Below are positions 20,912 to 27,181 of a stretch of DNA of 30,571 nt, in pieces; within the stretch, counting starts at the first letter, position 1; the number at the start of each line of letters is the position of its first letter. Source of the DNA: a virus; the IMG/VR virus record IMGVR_UViG_3300013132_000173, positions 1-30,571 of that record; one strand, 5' to 3'. The translations under genes were made by a program, and so were the position numbers. The notes beneath the pieces were generated by a model. That model did no database searches, was not told where the DNA came from, and worked only from the letters and a program-made list of their open reading frames with translations.

Positions 20912-21966
20912 CACGCCGCCTTCGCTACGTCGTCATGCAGGTAACGACTCAGCTCGACCATCGACTGACGGAACGCCTGGTGCTGCTTGAGATGCGGCTT
21001 CTGGATCATCAGGCTGCGGAAGAACAGCACCCGAAACTCGGCAGTGAATCGGCCGAGATAGGTAGCCACAGCACTGAAATGATCCTCATCGACGTTCTCG
21101 ATCAGGTGCGTGATGGTGGCCCACCTGGTTGCCGAGTCAGTCGGAACACCAATGGTGTCGGGAGACCGCACGATGTCCACAAACCTCGGGAGGGAGGCAT
21201 AGACCTTGGTGAACTGGATGAAGTCGACGGCCACTCCAGAGGTGATGGCGCCGGCATAGAGGGCTGCATCGCTGTCGAGTACCGCGTTGCCCTTGATCAG
21301 CTTGTTCATGAACTCCCAGGTCCGAGGGGACGCAAAGGTCTTCTCGTTGTGATCAGGCCGGAAGTCGTGGAGTGCCGACTTCTTGTAGTTCAGGTAGGCA
21401 ACGATGCGGCTGTCCCACTGTTGGGCCAGTGCCACGTCCTCCATGAACTCGTCGAAGCTCAGATCCATCTCGAGATGGATCAGCCGGCTTTGCATGGCTG
21501 TGGAGATCGGATTGACGATGGCCCGATCGGTGCTCTTGTTGCCCGCGGCAACCAAGGCAACCCTGGGGTGCAGCTTCTTGAGACCGATCATGCGATCGAG
21601 GACGAGCTTGTAGGCAGCGGCCTGAACCATCTTGGAGGCCGAATTGAACTCGTCGAGGAACAGCATCCATCCATCCTTGCCGGGCGGGACGGGGGTATCC
21701 TCGGTGGGGAACGTGTCGAACGGGGCGAAGGTGGCAGTACCGTCCGGCAGGAAGTGCGGCAGACCAGAGAGATCCTCCGGCGCCGAGGTCGACAGACGAT
21801 GGTCGATCAGCTCGAGGTTGTACTCCTTGGCGATCGAGGCCACCATTGCGCTCTTGCCCATGGCCGGCGAGGACTGGATGAACGGCACCAGGCCGACCAT
21901 CATGCACTTGATCACATAGCCGCGAGCCTGACGGGGCGTGACGGTATAGGCGGAGATGCCGCTCAT
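20911..21966 (-). CDS. MoxR-like AAA+ ATPase (N4 gp24-like)
   Basis: A 351-residue ATPase. SSPAMGKSAM (32-41) is a Walker A variant with GKS, MLFLDEFNSA (101-110) is Walker B, and VALVAAGNKSTDRAIVNPIS is the sensor-1 block. STAPEDLSGLP-like text (STSAPEDLSGLPHF) just after Walker A is typical of MoxR proteins. The helical lid covers residues 230-351. MoxR ATPases remodel or load metal cofactors with VWA partners; the partner gene here is at 19425-20639. ATG 21966 has AAGGA 10 nt before it. Confidence 0.88.
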   Translation of the reverse strand: MSGISAYTVTPRQARGYVIKCMMVGLVPFIQSSPAMGKSAMVASIAKEYNLELIDHRLSTSAPEDLSGLPHFLPDGTATFAPFDTFPTEDTPVPPGKDGWMLFLDEFNSASKMVQAAAYKLVLDRMIGLKKLHPRVALVAAGNKSTDRAIVNPISTAMQSRLIHLEMDLSFDEFMEDVALAQQWDSRIVAYLNYKKSALHDFRPDHNEKTFASPRTWEFMNKLIKGNAVLDSDAALYAGAITSGVAVDFIQFTKVYASLPRFVDIVRSPDTIGVPTDSATRWATITHLIENVDEDHFSAVATYLGRFTAEFRVLFFRSLMIQKPHLKQHQAFRQSMVELSRYLHDDVAKAA

Positions 21967-21985
21967 TGATGTGTTCCTTCTTGGT

Positions 21986-22024
21986 TCAGTGATGGAAAAT
22001 GAAAATGTCGTCGAGCTGGATCAT
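21986..22024 (-). other. Possible mini-gene or frame-shifted tail
   Basis: ATG 22024 opens MIQLDDIFIFHH (stop 21988-21986). The same frame is open back to the end of the upstream small membrane gene and reads as sensible acidic sequence (ESIPSEHYPEEQEMIQLDD). A +1 shift at ACC-TGA of the upstream gene would join them. With no start beyond the ATG and a purine run too close to it, it remains a candidate only. Confidence 0.25.
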
Positions 22025-22061
22025 CTCCTGCTCTTCGGGGTAGTGTTCACTTGGGATCGAT

Positions 22062-22220
22062 TCAGGTGCAGTGCATGTTGATCATGTCATCGAGGGTGCC
22101 AATCAGCCGGTCAGTTGTCCGGCCGCCGACATCGAAGGCGTACCCGAATACCAGGCCAACTGAGACAGCTATCACCGAGATGATGGCCCAGGCGATAAGC
22201 GCCTTGAGGTACTTACTCAC
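22062..22220 (-). CDS. Small single-helix membrane protein, 52 aa
   Basis: GTG 22220 is chosen because GGGAGG lies just upstream and the start overlaps the preceding gene by 8 nt (GTGAGTAA). The sequence has one membrane helix (residues about 6-26, ALIAWAIISVIAVSVGLVFG) and a soluble tail (GGRTTDRLIGTLDDMINMHC). Not recognised. The small region downstream is open in the +1 frame. Confidence 0.55.
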   Translation of the reverse strand: MSKYLKALIAWAIISVIAVSVGLVFGYAFDVGGRTTDRLIGTLDDMINMHCT

Positions 22221-22518
22221 TGCATCCTCCCATGACCTTGCTCTCGACCAGACGGTCGAATTCGTCTTCACTGATGTCGTCTGATCTGTCCTGTGGGGGT
22301 CTGTTGGTCAGCTCGTCGAAGCGCCATTCCTCGCCGTCCTCGCAGATGTAGACGCGGGATCCCCGGCTCCAGACGGTCTTCTGATCGTCCCACCAGACCT
22401 TGGTCTCTCCGTCGTAGATCGGCTCGCCGTCGGTTTTGTATTCCTGGGTCAAAGCAGTGCCGGGCACCGTCTCCTTGGTGCCGATGATCTGCTTGCCGGA
22501 AGGGGTGTAGAGCTTCAT
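22213..22518 (-). CDS. Hypothetical protein, 101 aa
   Basis: Not recognised. The N-terminal half is beta-rich (KLYTPSGKQIIGTKETVPGT, PIYDGETKVWWDDQKTVW) and ends in YICEDGEEWRFDELTNRPP; the C-terminus is acidic and helical (DDISEDEFDRLVESKVMGG). ATG 22518 overlaps the upstream stop (TAATG) with GGAGAG upstream, so coupled to the HTH/integrase-like gene. Confidence 0.6.
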   Translation of the reverse strand: MKLYTPSGKQIIGTKETVPGTALTQEYKTDGEPIYDGETKVWWDDQKTVWSRGSRVYICEDGEEWRFDELTNRPPQDRSDDISEDEFDRLVESKVMGGCSE

Positions 22519-22943
22519 TACTGACTCTCCTGGTTCAAATTAACGGGACGGATCACGAGCTCGAGCCCCAAAACAGCCAATGCCGCTTCCATGTTGAGGA
22601 CGCTGGCCGAGGCCTTGCCGGTCTTCCAGCAGTAGAGGGTGTTGACGTGGATGCCGCTCTTTTCGGCGACCTCTTTGGTCGCCAGATAGCGGTCTTCCCC
22701 ACCGTTCTTCACGTATCGGTCCGCCGCTGCATTGAACGTGATAGTGGGTTCTCGACCGGTGATATTCTGCTCGGCGACCGAGTCTTCGATCTGCCGTCGG
22801 ATGGCATCGGCCTGCCTGAAATCCCGGGTTTTGGTGGACTTGAGGCGAACCTCTCGAGGCATGGCTCTTCCATCTCGCCATACGGTGACAGTGCCTGAGA
22901 CGTACCAGAAGCCGTTTTCGTGCTGAGTGAGCTTGAGGGGCAT
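22518..22943 (-). CDS. Integrase N-terminal-like domain joined to XRE-type HTH
   Basis: A 141-residue protein. Residues 1-80 (MPLKLTQHENGFWYVSGTV, RLKSTKTRDFRQADAIRRQI, TFNAAADRYVKNGGEDRYL) follow the N-terminal arm/core-binding part of proteobacterial tyrosine integrases. The catalytic domain is absent. Instead residues 88-135 (TKEVAEKSGIHVNTLYCWKT, LNMEAALAVLGLELVIRP) form an XRE-type HTH. The result looks like a regulator built on an integrase fragment. ATG 22943 has AGGATGATCGA before it, and the gene overlaps the excisionase-like gene in another frame. It could bind attachment-type or promoter DNA; integration is not possible with this protein alone. Confidence 0.65.
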   Translation of the reverse strand: MPLKLTQHENGFWYVSGTVTVWRDGRAMPREVRLKSTKTRDFRQADAIRRQIEDSVAEQNITGREPTITFNAAADRYVKNGGEDRYLATKEVAEKSGIHVNTLYCWKTGKASASVLNMEAALAVLGLELVIRPVNLNQESQ

Positions 22944-23131
22944 TCGATCATCCTATCGGCCAGCTGCTGCAATTGGTCCTGGTTCAGCTTAACGTTTCGG
23001 CCATGTCTGACAAATGGGATCTGATGCCTTCGGATTAGGTCCCGAACATAACGAACAGGATCGGCCACATCGTCACAAGTTATCCCCAGCGCTATAGCAG
23101 CAGTGATCAGGGTGTATAAGTTGGACCCCAT
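22709..23131 (-). CDS. Excisionase/HTH-like small protein with overlapping tail
   Basis: ATG 23131 follows AGGAG. Residues 1-62 (MGSNLYTLITAAIALGITCD, VRYVRDLIRRHQIPFVRHGR, VKLNQDQLQQLADRMIE) look like a MerR/excisionase-type winged HTH. After residue 63 the frame is Ser/Pro/Arg-rich (CPSSSLSTKTASGTS) and overlaps 235 nt of the integrase-like gene in another frame. Alphaproteobacterial excisionases often end in a CPS-type tail overlapping the integrase gene, so the arrangement may be inherited from a temperate element. The exact protein end is uncertain. Confidence 0.5.
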   Translation of the reverse strand: MGSNLYTLITAAIALGITCDDVADPVRYVRDLIRRHQIPFVRHGRNVKLNQDQLQQLADRMIECPSSSLSTKTASGTSQALSPYGEMEEPCLERFASSPPKPGISGRPMPSDGRSKTRSPSRISPVENPLSRSMQRRTDT

Positions 23132-23132
23132 C

Positions 23133-23453
23133 TCAGGTTTTCTCCTGATAGGTTGAGTCTTCTTGAAGGGTCAGCGAAGAAGCTCCGTAAAGTCTGTTTT
23201 GAGGAGACTCTACGGTTGCCCACATAGTGAGTACCTTCCAAAACTTCTTATGTGTCAACGTCTGGTTAGGACGTAGATTACAAGCATTGGCCACCTGAAC
23301 AGGTACTCTGAACTTCGCCCCCCTACAAAAGACGTGTATATCTGTAGTATGGTTCAAGTGTCCCTCTTGGACTTGTTTAAATCCAGACTTAGTGTGCGTG
23401 GTTGTACATACTAGTACCGAATTTTTAAGCAGAGGGAAGCCACTATGTTCCAC
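23133..23453 (-). CDS. Doubtful ORF in AT-rich segment, 106 aa
   Basis: An open frame with a GTG start and no ribosome-binding site, ending one base before the excisionase-like ATG. Codon use is unlike the neighbours: third positions are often A or T (AAA, ACT, GTA, CTA runs), whereas nearby genes prefer C or G. The protein (FCRGAKFRVPVQVANACNL, NQTLTHKKFWKVLTMWATV) has no recognised domain. It is either a recently acquired gene or a leader/promoter region with an accidental frame. TTGACA and TTGAAC elements lie inside. Confidence 0.3.
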   Translation of the reverse strand: MEHSGFPLLKNSVLVCTTTHTKSGFKQVQEGHLNHTTDIHVFCRGAKFRVPVQVANACNLRPNQTLTHKKFWKVLTMWATVESPQNRLYGASSLTLQEDSTYQEKT

Positions 23454-23482
23454 AATATGGTGAGGTTTATTGAATGGTTAAC

Positions 23483-23515
23483 AAAAAAGACCTGGCTCCT
23501 TTCGAAGCCAGGTCT
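23483..23515 (-). terminator. Intrinsic terminator of decoration-protein gene
   Basis: On the minus strand AGACCTGGCT (23515-23506) pairs perfectly with AGCCAGGTCT (23497-23488) across an 8-nt loop, followed by TTTTTTG. It lies 27 nt after the stop of the gene at 23542 and should separate that strongly expressed gene from the units below. Confidence 0.9.
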
Positions 23516-23541
23516 CGGAATAAGTTCGAGTTATTGTCTTA

Positions 23542-24051
23542 TCAGGTAGCGGTGATCGCCACCTCGACAGTATCGGCAGTGTGCTTGTGGGTCGCTGTGA
23601 TGATGCACTCGCCGGCAGCCACGAACGTGACCACTCCGGCGGTGGACACAGTGGCCACGCCGGTGCCCGACGACACGTAAGTGAAGTCGTCGTTGACCGC
23701 AGCCACATCAGCCAGCTGGTACTTGATGACGATGGTCGCCGTCCCAGGGTCGTTGTCGATCTCCAGACCGGCCGCGGTCATGTACTCGGAGGCAAGAGCT
23801 CCGCTGAACACGATCGAGATCCCCTGCATGTTCTGGATGCCCTGCTGACGATACAGGGCTTCCTGGATGTCCCGGTAGATCGGATGGTTCTCGGGGTAGT
23901 CACTGACCAGGTCCGCGGCTTCGGTGCTGCCGAGCTTGGCGTGATCGATGTCAGTGAGGGTGGTACCGGCGGTGACAGGGAGTGCATCGCTGAGTACGGT
24001 GACCCAGCAGATGGTCTTTGCGGTGTTGATCCGCAGATTGAGATTGCTCAT
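23542..24051 (-). CDS. Head decoration protein, Ig-like (N4 gp17-like)
   Basis: A 169-residue protein. The C-terminal 55 residues (DDFTYVSSGTGVATVSTAGV, VTFVAAGECIITATHKHTAD) form a bacterial Ig-like (BIG2) domain. The N-terminal part (NLRINTAKTICWVTVLSDAL, YPENHPIYRDIQEALYRQQG) is specific to the family. In N4 the Ig-like decoration protein gp17 is encoded directly after RNAP2, as here, and sits on capsid hexons. The unit is well insulated: an ATTATC/GATAAT palindrome upstream (24117-24131), a hairpin-prone leader, AGGA before ATG 24051, and a strong terminator after. This layout suggests high expression independent of its neighbours. Confidence 0.78.
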   Translation of the reverse strand: MSNLNLRINTAKTICWVTVLSDALPVTAGTTLTDIDHAKLGSTEAADLVSDYPENHPIYRDIQEALYRQQGIQNMQGISIVFSGALASEYMTAAGLEIDNDPGTATIVIKYQLADVAAVNDDFTYVSSGTGVATVSTAGVVTFVAAGECIITATHKHTADTVEVAITAT

Positions 24052-24116
24052 TATCTATCGTTCCTGAGTGGAGAGGGGGCCCGCTCCCCGAAAATCAGGA
24101 AGCGAACCCACTATAT

Positions 24117-24131
24117 ATTATCTCCGATAAT
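24117..24131 (-). promoter_or_regulatory. Palindromic site upstream of decoration protein
   Basis: ATTATC-TCC-GATAAT; on the minus strand GATTATCGGAGATAATATATAGTGGG. It is 66 nt before the ATG, in the gap after RNAP2, and the downstream gene is closed by its own terminator, so this is the best candidate in the window for a real promoter core. TATATAG after the palindrome may be the initiation region. Confidence 0.6.
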
Positions 24132-24140
24132 CAGGAAAGA

Positions 24141-24936
24141 TTAACTCAAGGCGTAGTTCGCCTCACGGACGTCGTGAGCCAGGTGCGGATCGAGCTTGCC
24201 CGCCTGGATCGGGCGCTTGCAGATCTGGGAGACGATCGAGCTGAGCATGTCAGACTCGGCAATCTCGGCCAGAATGGTGTTGTACTGCCGGCGCAGATCG
24301 TTGCCGTAGTTGGGCAAACACCTGAAGCAGTCATGGATCGAGATGACCTGGAAAGGTCTGTCCGGCAAGCTGTCGATCAGCTTGGAGATCGCATTGTGTT
24401 CAACCAGGCCCATGTTGTCGATGTCCAGGTAGTTGAGGATCCTTGCTGAGAGGAAGCCGGTATCCTGGTAGTGCTGCCAGAGCGTCTGAACCAGTGCATC
24501 CTGCGGCCGATGGGTGTTGCGTCCCCTGGCTCCGACAGCAATGTGGTTGGTCAGGGTTGCTATCTTCGCTGGGTCATAGCTGCAACGACGCTGCATCTCC
24601 CGAACCACCATGCCGTCGATGGAGTGAACCATGTTGGCGCCGAGGGATCGACCACCTTCGATGGGGATGTTCTGGTACTGGGTCACCTCGAAGGGCTCGT
24701 CCAGGAAGTGCACGATCTCTGTGACCGGACCCATGACCTTGATCTTGACATGGAAATTGTCCGGCAGGATCCAGGAGTTTTCGAGCGCCGTCTTATCCCA
24801 GATGGCGAGCATGGTCTGATTGATCTCCCAGGCCCCGGGAGCATTGCTCTCCACGGTGTCGTAGAAAACCTGCAGCAGCTCCCCGTCACCAAAGACTCGC
24901 TTCGGCACAGCCGTCGAGCTGTAGAAGGCCGTCATA
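24141..24936 (-). CDS. RNA polymerase RNAP2, exon 2 (C-terminal part; N4 gp16-like)
   Basis: Exon 2 begins at base 24936 (T) and supplies the last base of codon 137 and residues 138-401 of the spliced protein. It carries the rest of motif B (Met138, Tyr142 in MTAFYSS), then GRSLGANMVHSIDGMVVREM and the motif C strand VISIHDCFRCLPNY, with the second catalytic Asp at 339. These match the T7-like single-subunit polymerase C-terminal half. The ATG at 24935 gives an open frame by itself, but no ribosome-binding site precedes it and the product would lack both motif A and most of motif B. The spliced length (401 aa) matches the N4 RNAP2 size. It pairs with RNAP1 to make the middle polymerase. Confidence 0.9.
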
Positions 24937-25261
24937 CAATACGTTCAACAGAGGTCGTTAATCTCTGCCCGCAGCTTTACCTGCAGCTCCATGTTACCAA
25001 GGAGTTCGGACTATATCATGCACGGTTTTCCGTGCCCTCGCGCTTCGACCCACTTGGGCCTACTCTACTAGGTTCAGCTTGTGCTGCCGTTCGATAGTCT
25101 CTGCACTTTCCGATTGTTCAAGACAACCTCACACATCATGTCTTGAACATAGAAACCTCCAGTTGAGTTTTCTATGTATCGGCTTAGCTCATGATTGTCC
25201 AGGATTAGCTGGGTTTTCCATGAGTTCACGAGGTTTAAAGGCCACCATGATTTAGTGGTTA
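24937..25261 (-). ncRNA. Group I intron in the RNAP2 gene
   Basis: A 325-nt ORF-less intron. P1: exon end GGCCAU (25267-25262) pairs with the guide GGUGGCC (25246-25240), with the required U-G at the splice site. P10: exon 2 UAUGA pairs with UCAUG next to the guide. P7: GACTA (25099-25095) with TAGTC (25013-25009) inside the classical GCAGAGACTA and GATATAGTCC elements. P8: GCACGG-AAAA-CCGTGC (25035-25020). The last intron base is G. A 10-bp GTTCAAGACA/TGTCTTGAAC hairpin (25148-25116) lies upstream. Splicing restores the frame exactly (410 + 796 nt = 402 codons). No homing endonuclease is inside; the flanks have none that I can recognise. Confidence 0.93.
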
Positions 25262-25671
25262 ATGGCCTGCTTGGTCAGCTTGCGGTCGATCTTGGCGGTG
25301 CCGCCCATGGTAGCAACCATGTCCTGATAGATGGACACATAGGCGTCTCGCCGATTTCCGGTGTCGACGACGTTGGAGATCTCCGCGGCCCTGCGATCGC
25401 ATGCCAGGACAGCCAGGATCTGGATCCCGGAAGAAGTGGCATCGAGGGAGATTGGATAGCCGGAAGGCTTTCCGGCCTTGGCATCCTCCCAGGCCAGCAT
25501 GCCAGCGTAGAAGAGTGCGGGCTCATCGGCCTTGGAAACCAGGTTCTGCAGGTCGTGTTCGTTGGCATCGAACCAGGCGAGGCGCTCATCCCAGGTGAGC
25601 TTGTCGAGCCCGAAAGAGCCGGCGATGTCGATCTTCAGATACTCGCGTCCAGTGAAGGTCTGGAAGGTCAT
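25262..25671 (-). CDS. RNA polymerase RNAP2, exon 1 (N-terminal part; N4 gp16-like)
   Basis: ATG 25671 follows AGAGG. Exon 1 encodes residues 1-136 and two bases of codon 137. GREYLKIDIAGSFGLDKLTW matches the linker after the T7 DxRGR block; SLDATSSGIQILAVL (76-90) is motif A with catalytic Asp 77; and KIDRKLTKQAI (127-137) is the first half of motif B with Arg 130 and Lys 134. Without splicing, translation stops three codons into the intron, right at motif B. Spacing R130-K134-M138-Y142 after splicing equals R627-K631-M635-Y639 of T7 polymerase, though the usual Gly after Tyr is Ser. Together with RNAP1 it should form the heterodimeric middle RNA polymerase. Confidence 0.9.
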
Positions 25672-25711
25672 GTGGTAGCCTCTGTTGCGGTTGTGGCGGA
25701 AGTTGCGTCTG

Positions 25712-26152
25712 CTAGAAGATCAGAGGGATCTCTGTTCCCTTTTCGAAGCAGTCCTCAATGATTGTGTTGCTGGTGATCAGGTATTGGGCATCACCTCCTG
25801 AGCGCGACTCGATGTCATCTGACTCTTCACCGATGCGAATGAATTCCCAGGCGAGACCTGCCTCTTCGGAGTTGGTCATGAAGTTCTCCCAGGCCTGCAC
25901 ACCAGGGTAAGTCTCGTACCACTTCCAACTGTCCCCATAAAGATCCAGAACATGGATCTCCGTATGGCTCTCCTTTATATTCAGGTTGTCATCCAGAATA
26001 CGTAGCTTGATCTTGGAAGTGTATCGGGTCAAGCTGTCTCGGAAGTGGGCGAATACCCCGCTGTTAAAAACAAGCGCTTGCTCGGTCATATAGGCTTCAA
26101 GTGCCTCCTTTGTTCCGTAGATCAGGCATCTTACTTGGCTGCGGTAGCCCAT
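25712..26152 (-). CDS. Hypothetical phage protein, MGYRSQV family
   Basis: A 146-residue protein starting at ATG 26152 after GAAGGAACC; the frame upstream is Ser/Thr-rich noise over the next gene. The N-terminus MGYRSQVRCLIYGTKEALEA resembles a family of small phage proteins beginning MGYRSxV. An acidic cluster (IGEESDDIESRSGGDAQYLI) and aromatic SWKWYETYPGVQAW follow. Function unknown. It is the gene directly upstream of RNAP2, 40 nt away. Confidence 0.65.
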   Translation of the reverse strand: MGYRSQVRCLIYGTKEALEAYMTEQALVFNSGVFAHFRDSLTRYTSKIKLRILDDNLNIKESHTEIHVLDLYGDSWKWYETYPGVQAWENFMTNSEEAGLAWEFIRIGEESDDIESRSGGDAQYLITSNTIIEDCFEKGTEIPLIF

Positions 26153-26177
26153 TGTTGGTTCCTTCGGTGGTGTGCGG

Positions 26178-26456
26178 TCAGTAGAGGTAGAGGAGGCCGC
26201 GACAGAGATCGCGATCCTCGGTGCTGATGAAGAAGACGTGGTGGCCATCAATACGCCACACCTGTTGCCCGTAGTGGTTGGGCTCGAGATGCTCAGTGCA
26301 AATGAGCTTGATCTTGTCACGGTCGGTATTGGTACGGATTTCGATGTTTGGATAAGCGCCTTCCAGCATGCGCTCGGTGATCCGGCCCGCTTGTGCAGCG
26401 TCTCGACCGCGAGCCCAGATGTCGAGGTCAAGTCCACTCTCTACATCATCTCCCAT
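26178..26456 (-). CDS. Hypothetical protein, 92 aa
   Basis: Not recognised. DLDIWARGRDAAQAGRITER, then YPNIEIRTNTDRDKIKLICT and VWRIDGHHVFFISTEDRDLC, suggests a small alpha/beta protein. ATG 26456 begins 3 nt after the stop of the previous gene; the ribosome-binding site is weak, so translation may depend on coupling. Confidence 0.6.
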   Translation of the reverse strand: MGDDVESGLDLDIWARGRDAAQAGRITERMLEGAYPNIEIRTNTDRDKIKLICTEHLEPNHYGQQVWRIDGHHVFFISTEDRDLCRGLLYLY

Positions 26457-26459
26457 GAG

Positions 26460-26765
26460 CTATACCATGTACTGAAGAGCGCGGAAGACGTGGGCATCTT
26501 CTTCAGTAAGGAAGAAGAACCTGTTGGCGAACGCCATGAAAGTTTCGCGACCTTGTTCGTCGACAAAAGTAGTTGTGGCGACTTCTCGTAGTTTCCGCCA
26601 CCTTTTATCAATGGGTACCACCACTTCAGGATAGCCGGCCTTAATAAGGTCTTCAGCACCTGGAAAGATAGTGCGATTTCTGAGATGTGTGAAAGCACTT
26701 CTTCCTTCGAGGATGGCCTCACGCCTACGTTTGATCTTTCGCTTGACCAGAAGTTTTCTTCTCAT
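26460..26765 (-). CDS. Hypothetical basic protein, 101 aa
   Basis: Not recognised. ATG 26765 follows GAGG. The first 15 residues are strongly basic (RRKLLVKRKIKRRREAI), suggesting nucleic-acid binding, and the rest (DLIKAGYPEVVVPIDKRWRK, FANRFFFLTEEDAHVFRALQ) looks alpha/beta. FFFLTEEDAHVFR recalls the end of the neighbouring 26178 product (HHVFFISTEDRDLC), so the two may be distant relatives by duplication. Confidence 0.6.
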   Translation of the reverse strand: MRRKLLVKRKIKRRREAILEGRSAFTHLRNRTIFPGAEDLIKAGYPEVVVPIDKRWRKLREVATTTFVDEQGRETFMAFANRFFFLTEEDAHVFRALQYMV

Positions 26766-26769
26766 GGAA

Positions 26770-26964
26770 TTACCTCGTAGCTGCCGCTTCTCGAGCGTGA
26801 ATGGACAAACGACCGAGGTAGTCCTGGATATTTTTGATACGTCTCTCGGTTGCGATGCCCATATCGATTTTGGACACAACTCTTGGTCCGTCTCTCTGAA
26901 CGATGACCAATCGGTCGTTTTCGATACCGAGGTCGCAATCGTTGCCAAGTCCGATGTAGATCAT
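26770..26964 (-). CDS. Hypothetical protein, 64 aa
   Basis: Not recognised. ATG 26964 with GAAGAACC upstream. YIGLGNDCDLGIENDRLVIV, then VVSKIDMGIATERRIKNIQD: short beta-rich start and helical end. It is the first gene after the terminator at 26981-27008 and is followed 4 nt later by the basic-protein gene. Confidence 0.55.
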   Translation of the reverse strand: MIYIGLGNDCDLGIENDRLVIVQRDGPRVVSKIDMGIATERRIKNIQDYLGRLSIHAREAAATR

Positions 26965-26980
26965 GTGGTTCTTCAGATGT

Positions 26981-27008
26981 GAAAAGAGCCCCTCTTTCGA
27001 GGAGCTCT
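26981..27008 (-). terminator. Intrinsic terminator/attenuator
   Basis: On the minus strand AGAGC-TCCTC-GAAA-GAGG-GGCTCT folds (arms 27008-26999 and 26994-26985), followed by TTTTC. It lies 17 nt before the ATG at 26964 and downstream of the ATTATC pair at 27154-27172, so it either ends a small RNA or attenuates the genes that follow. Confidence 0.75.
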
Positions 27009-27153
27009 CATGAAGCCGATGGAGTGTTTATCTCTAGAAGACCCCTCCTAACCAACTCCGGAAGCAGGGAGCTGGGTCCGTCTTCGGCGGGTGAGGGTGG
27101 AAGCGTCAAAAGCGAGCCAGGTGGTCAAGCGTTTGTTCCCTCGTTCAGACCTG
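27009..27153 (-). ncRNA. Structured untranslated RNA or leader (candidate)
   Basis: About 145 nt with no gene, bounded by an ATTATC pair upstream and an intrinsic terminator downstream. Its core folds as three stacked stems on the minus strand: GAAGAC with GTCTTC, CCC with GGG, and AGCTCC with GGAGTT around CTGCTTCC (about 27035-27093). This is the layout of a small RNA gene or of an attenuated 5' leader. No known family is recognised. Confidence 0.4.
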
Positions 27154-27172
27154 ATTATCGTCTCCGATTATC
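27154..27172 (-). promoter_or_regulatory. Tandem ATTATC pair, 13-bp spacing
   Basis: ATTATC at 27154-27159 and 27167-27172; the minus strand reads CTGATAATCGGAGACGATAATC. The pair lies directly after the stop of the gene at 27182 and upstream of the structured segment. Matches the genome's intergenic motif family. Confidence 0.5.
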
Positions 27173-27181
27173 AGGCGGTGG

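Noticed and set aside
24141-25671. RNAP2 split as a sequencing error or a true third subunit
   Set aside because: 325 extra bases with P1, P10, P7 and P8 pairings cannot be a base-calling error, and splicing restores an exact motif B; two separate proteins would cut a catalytic motif in half.
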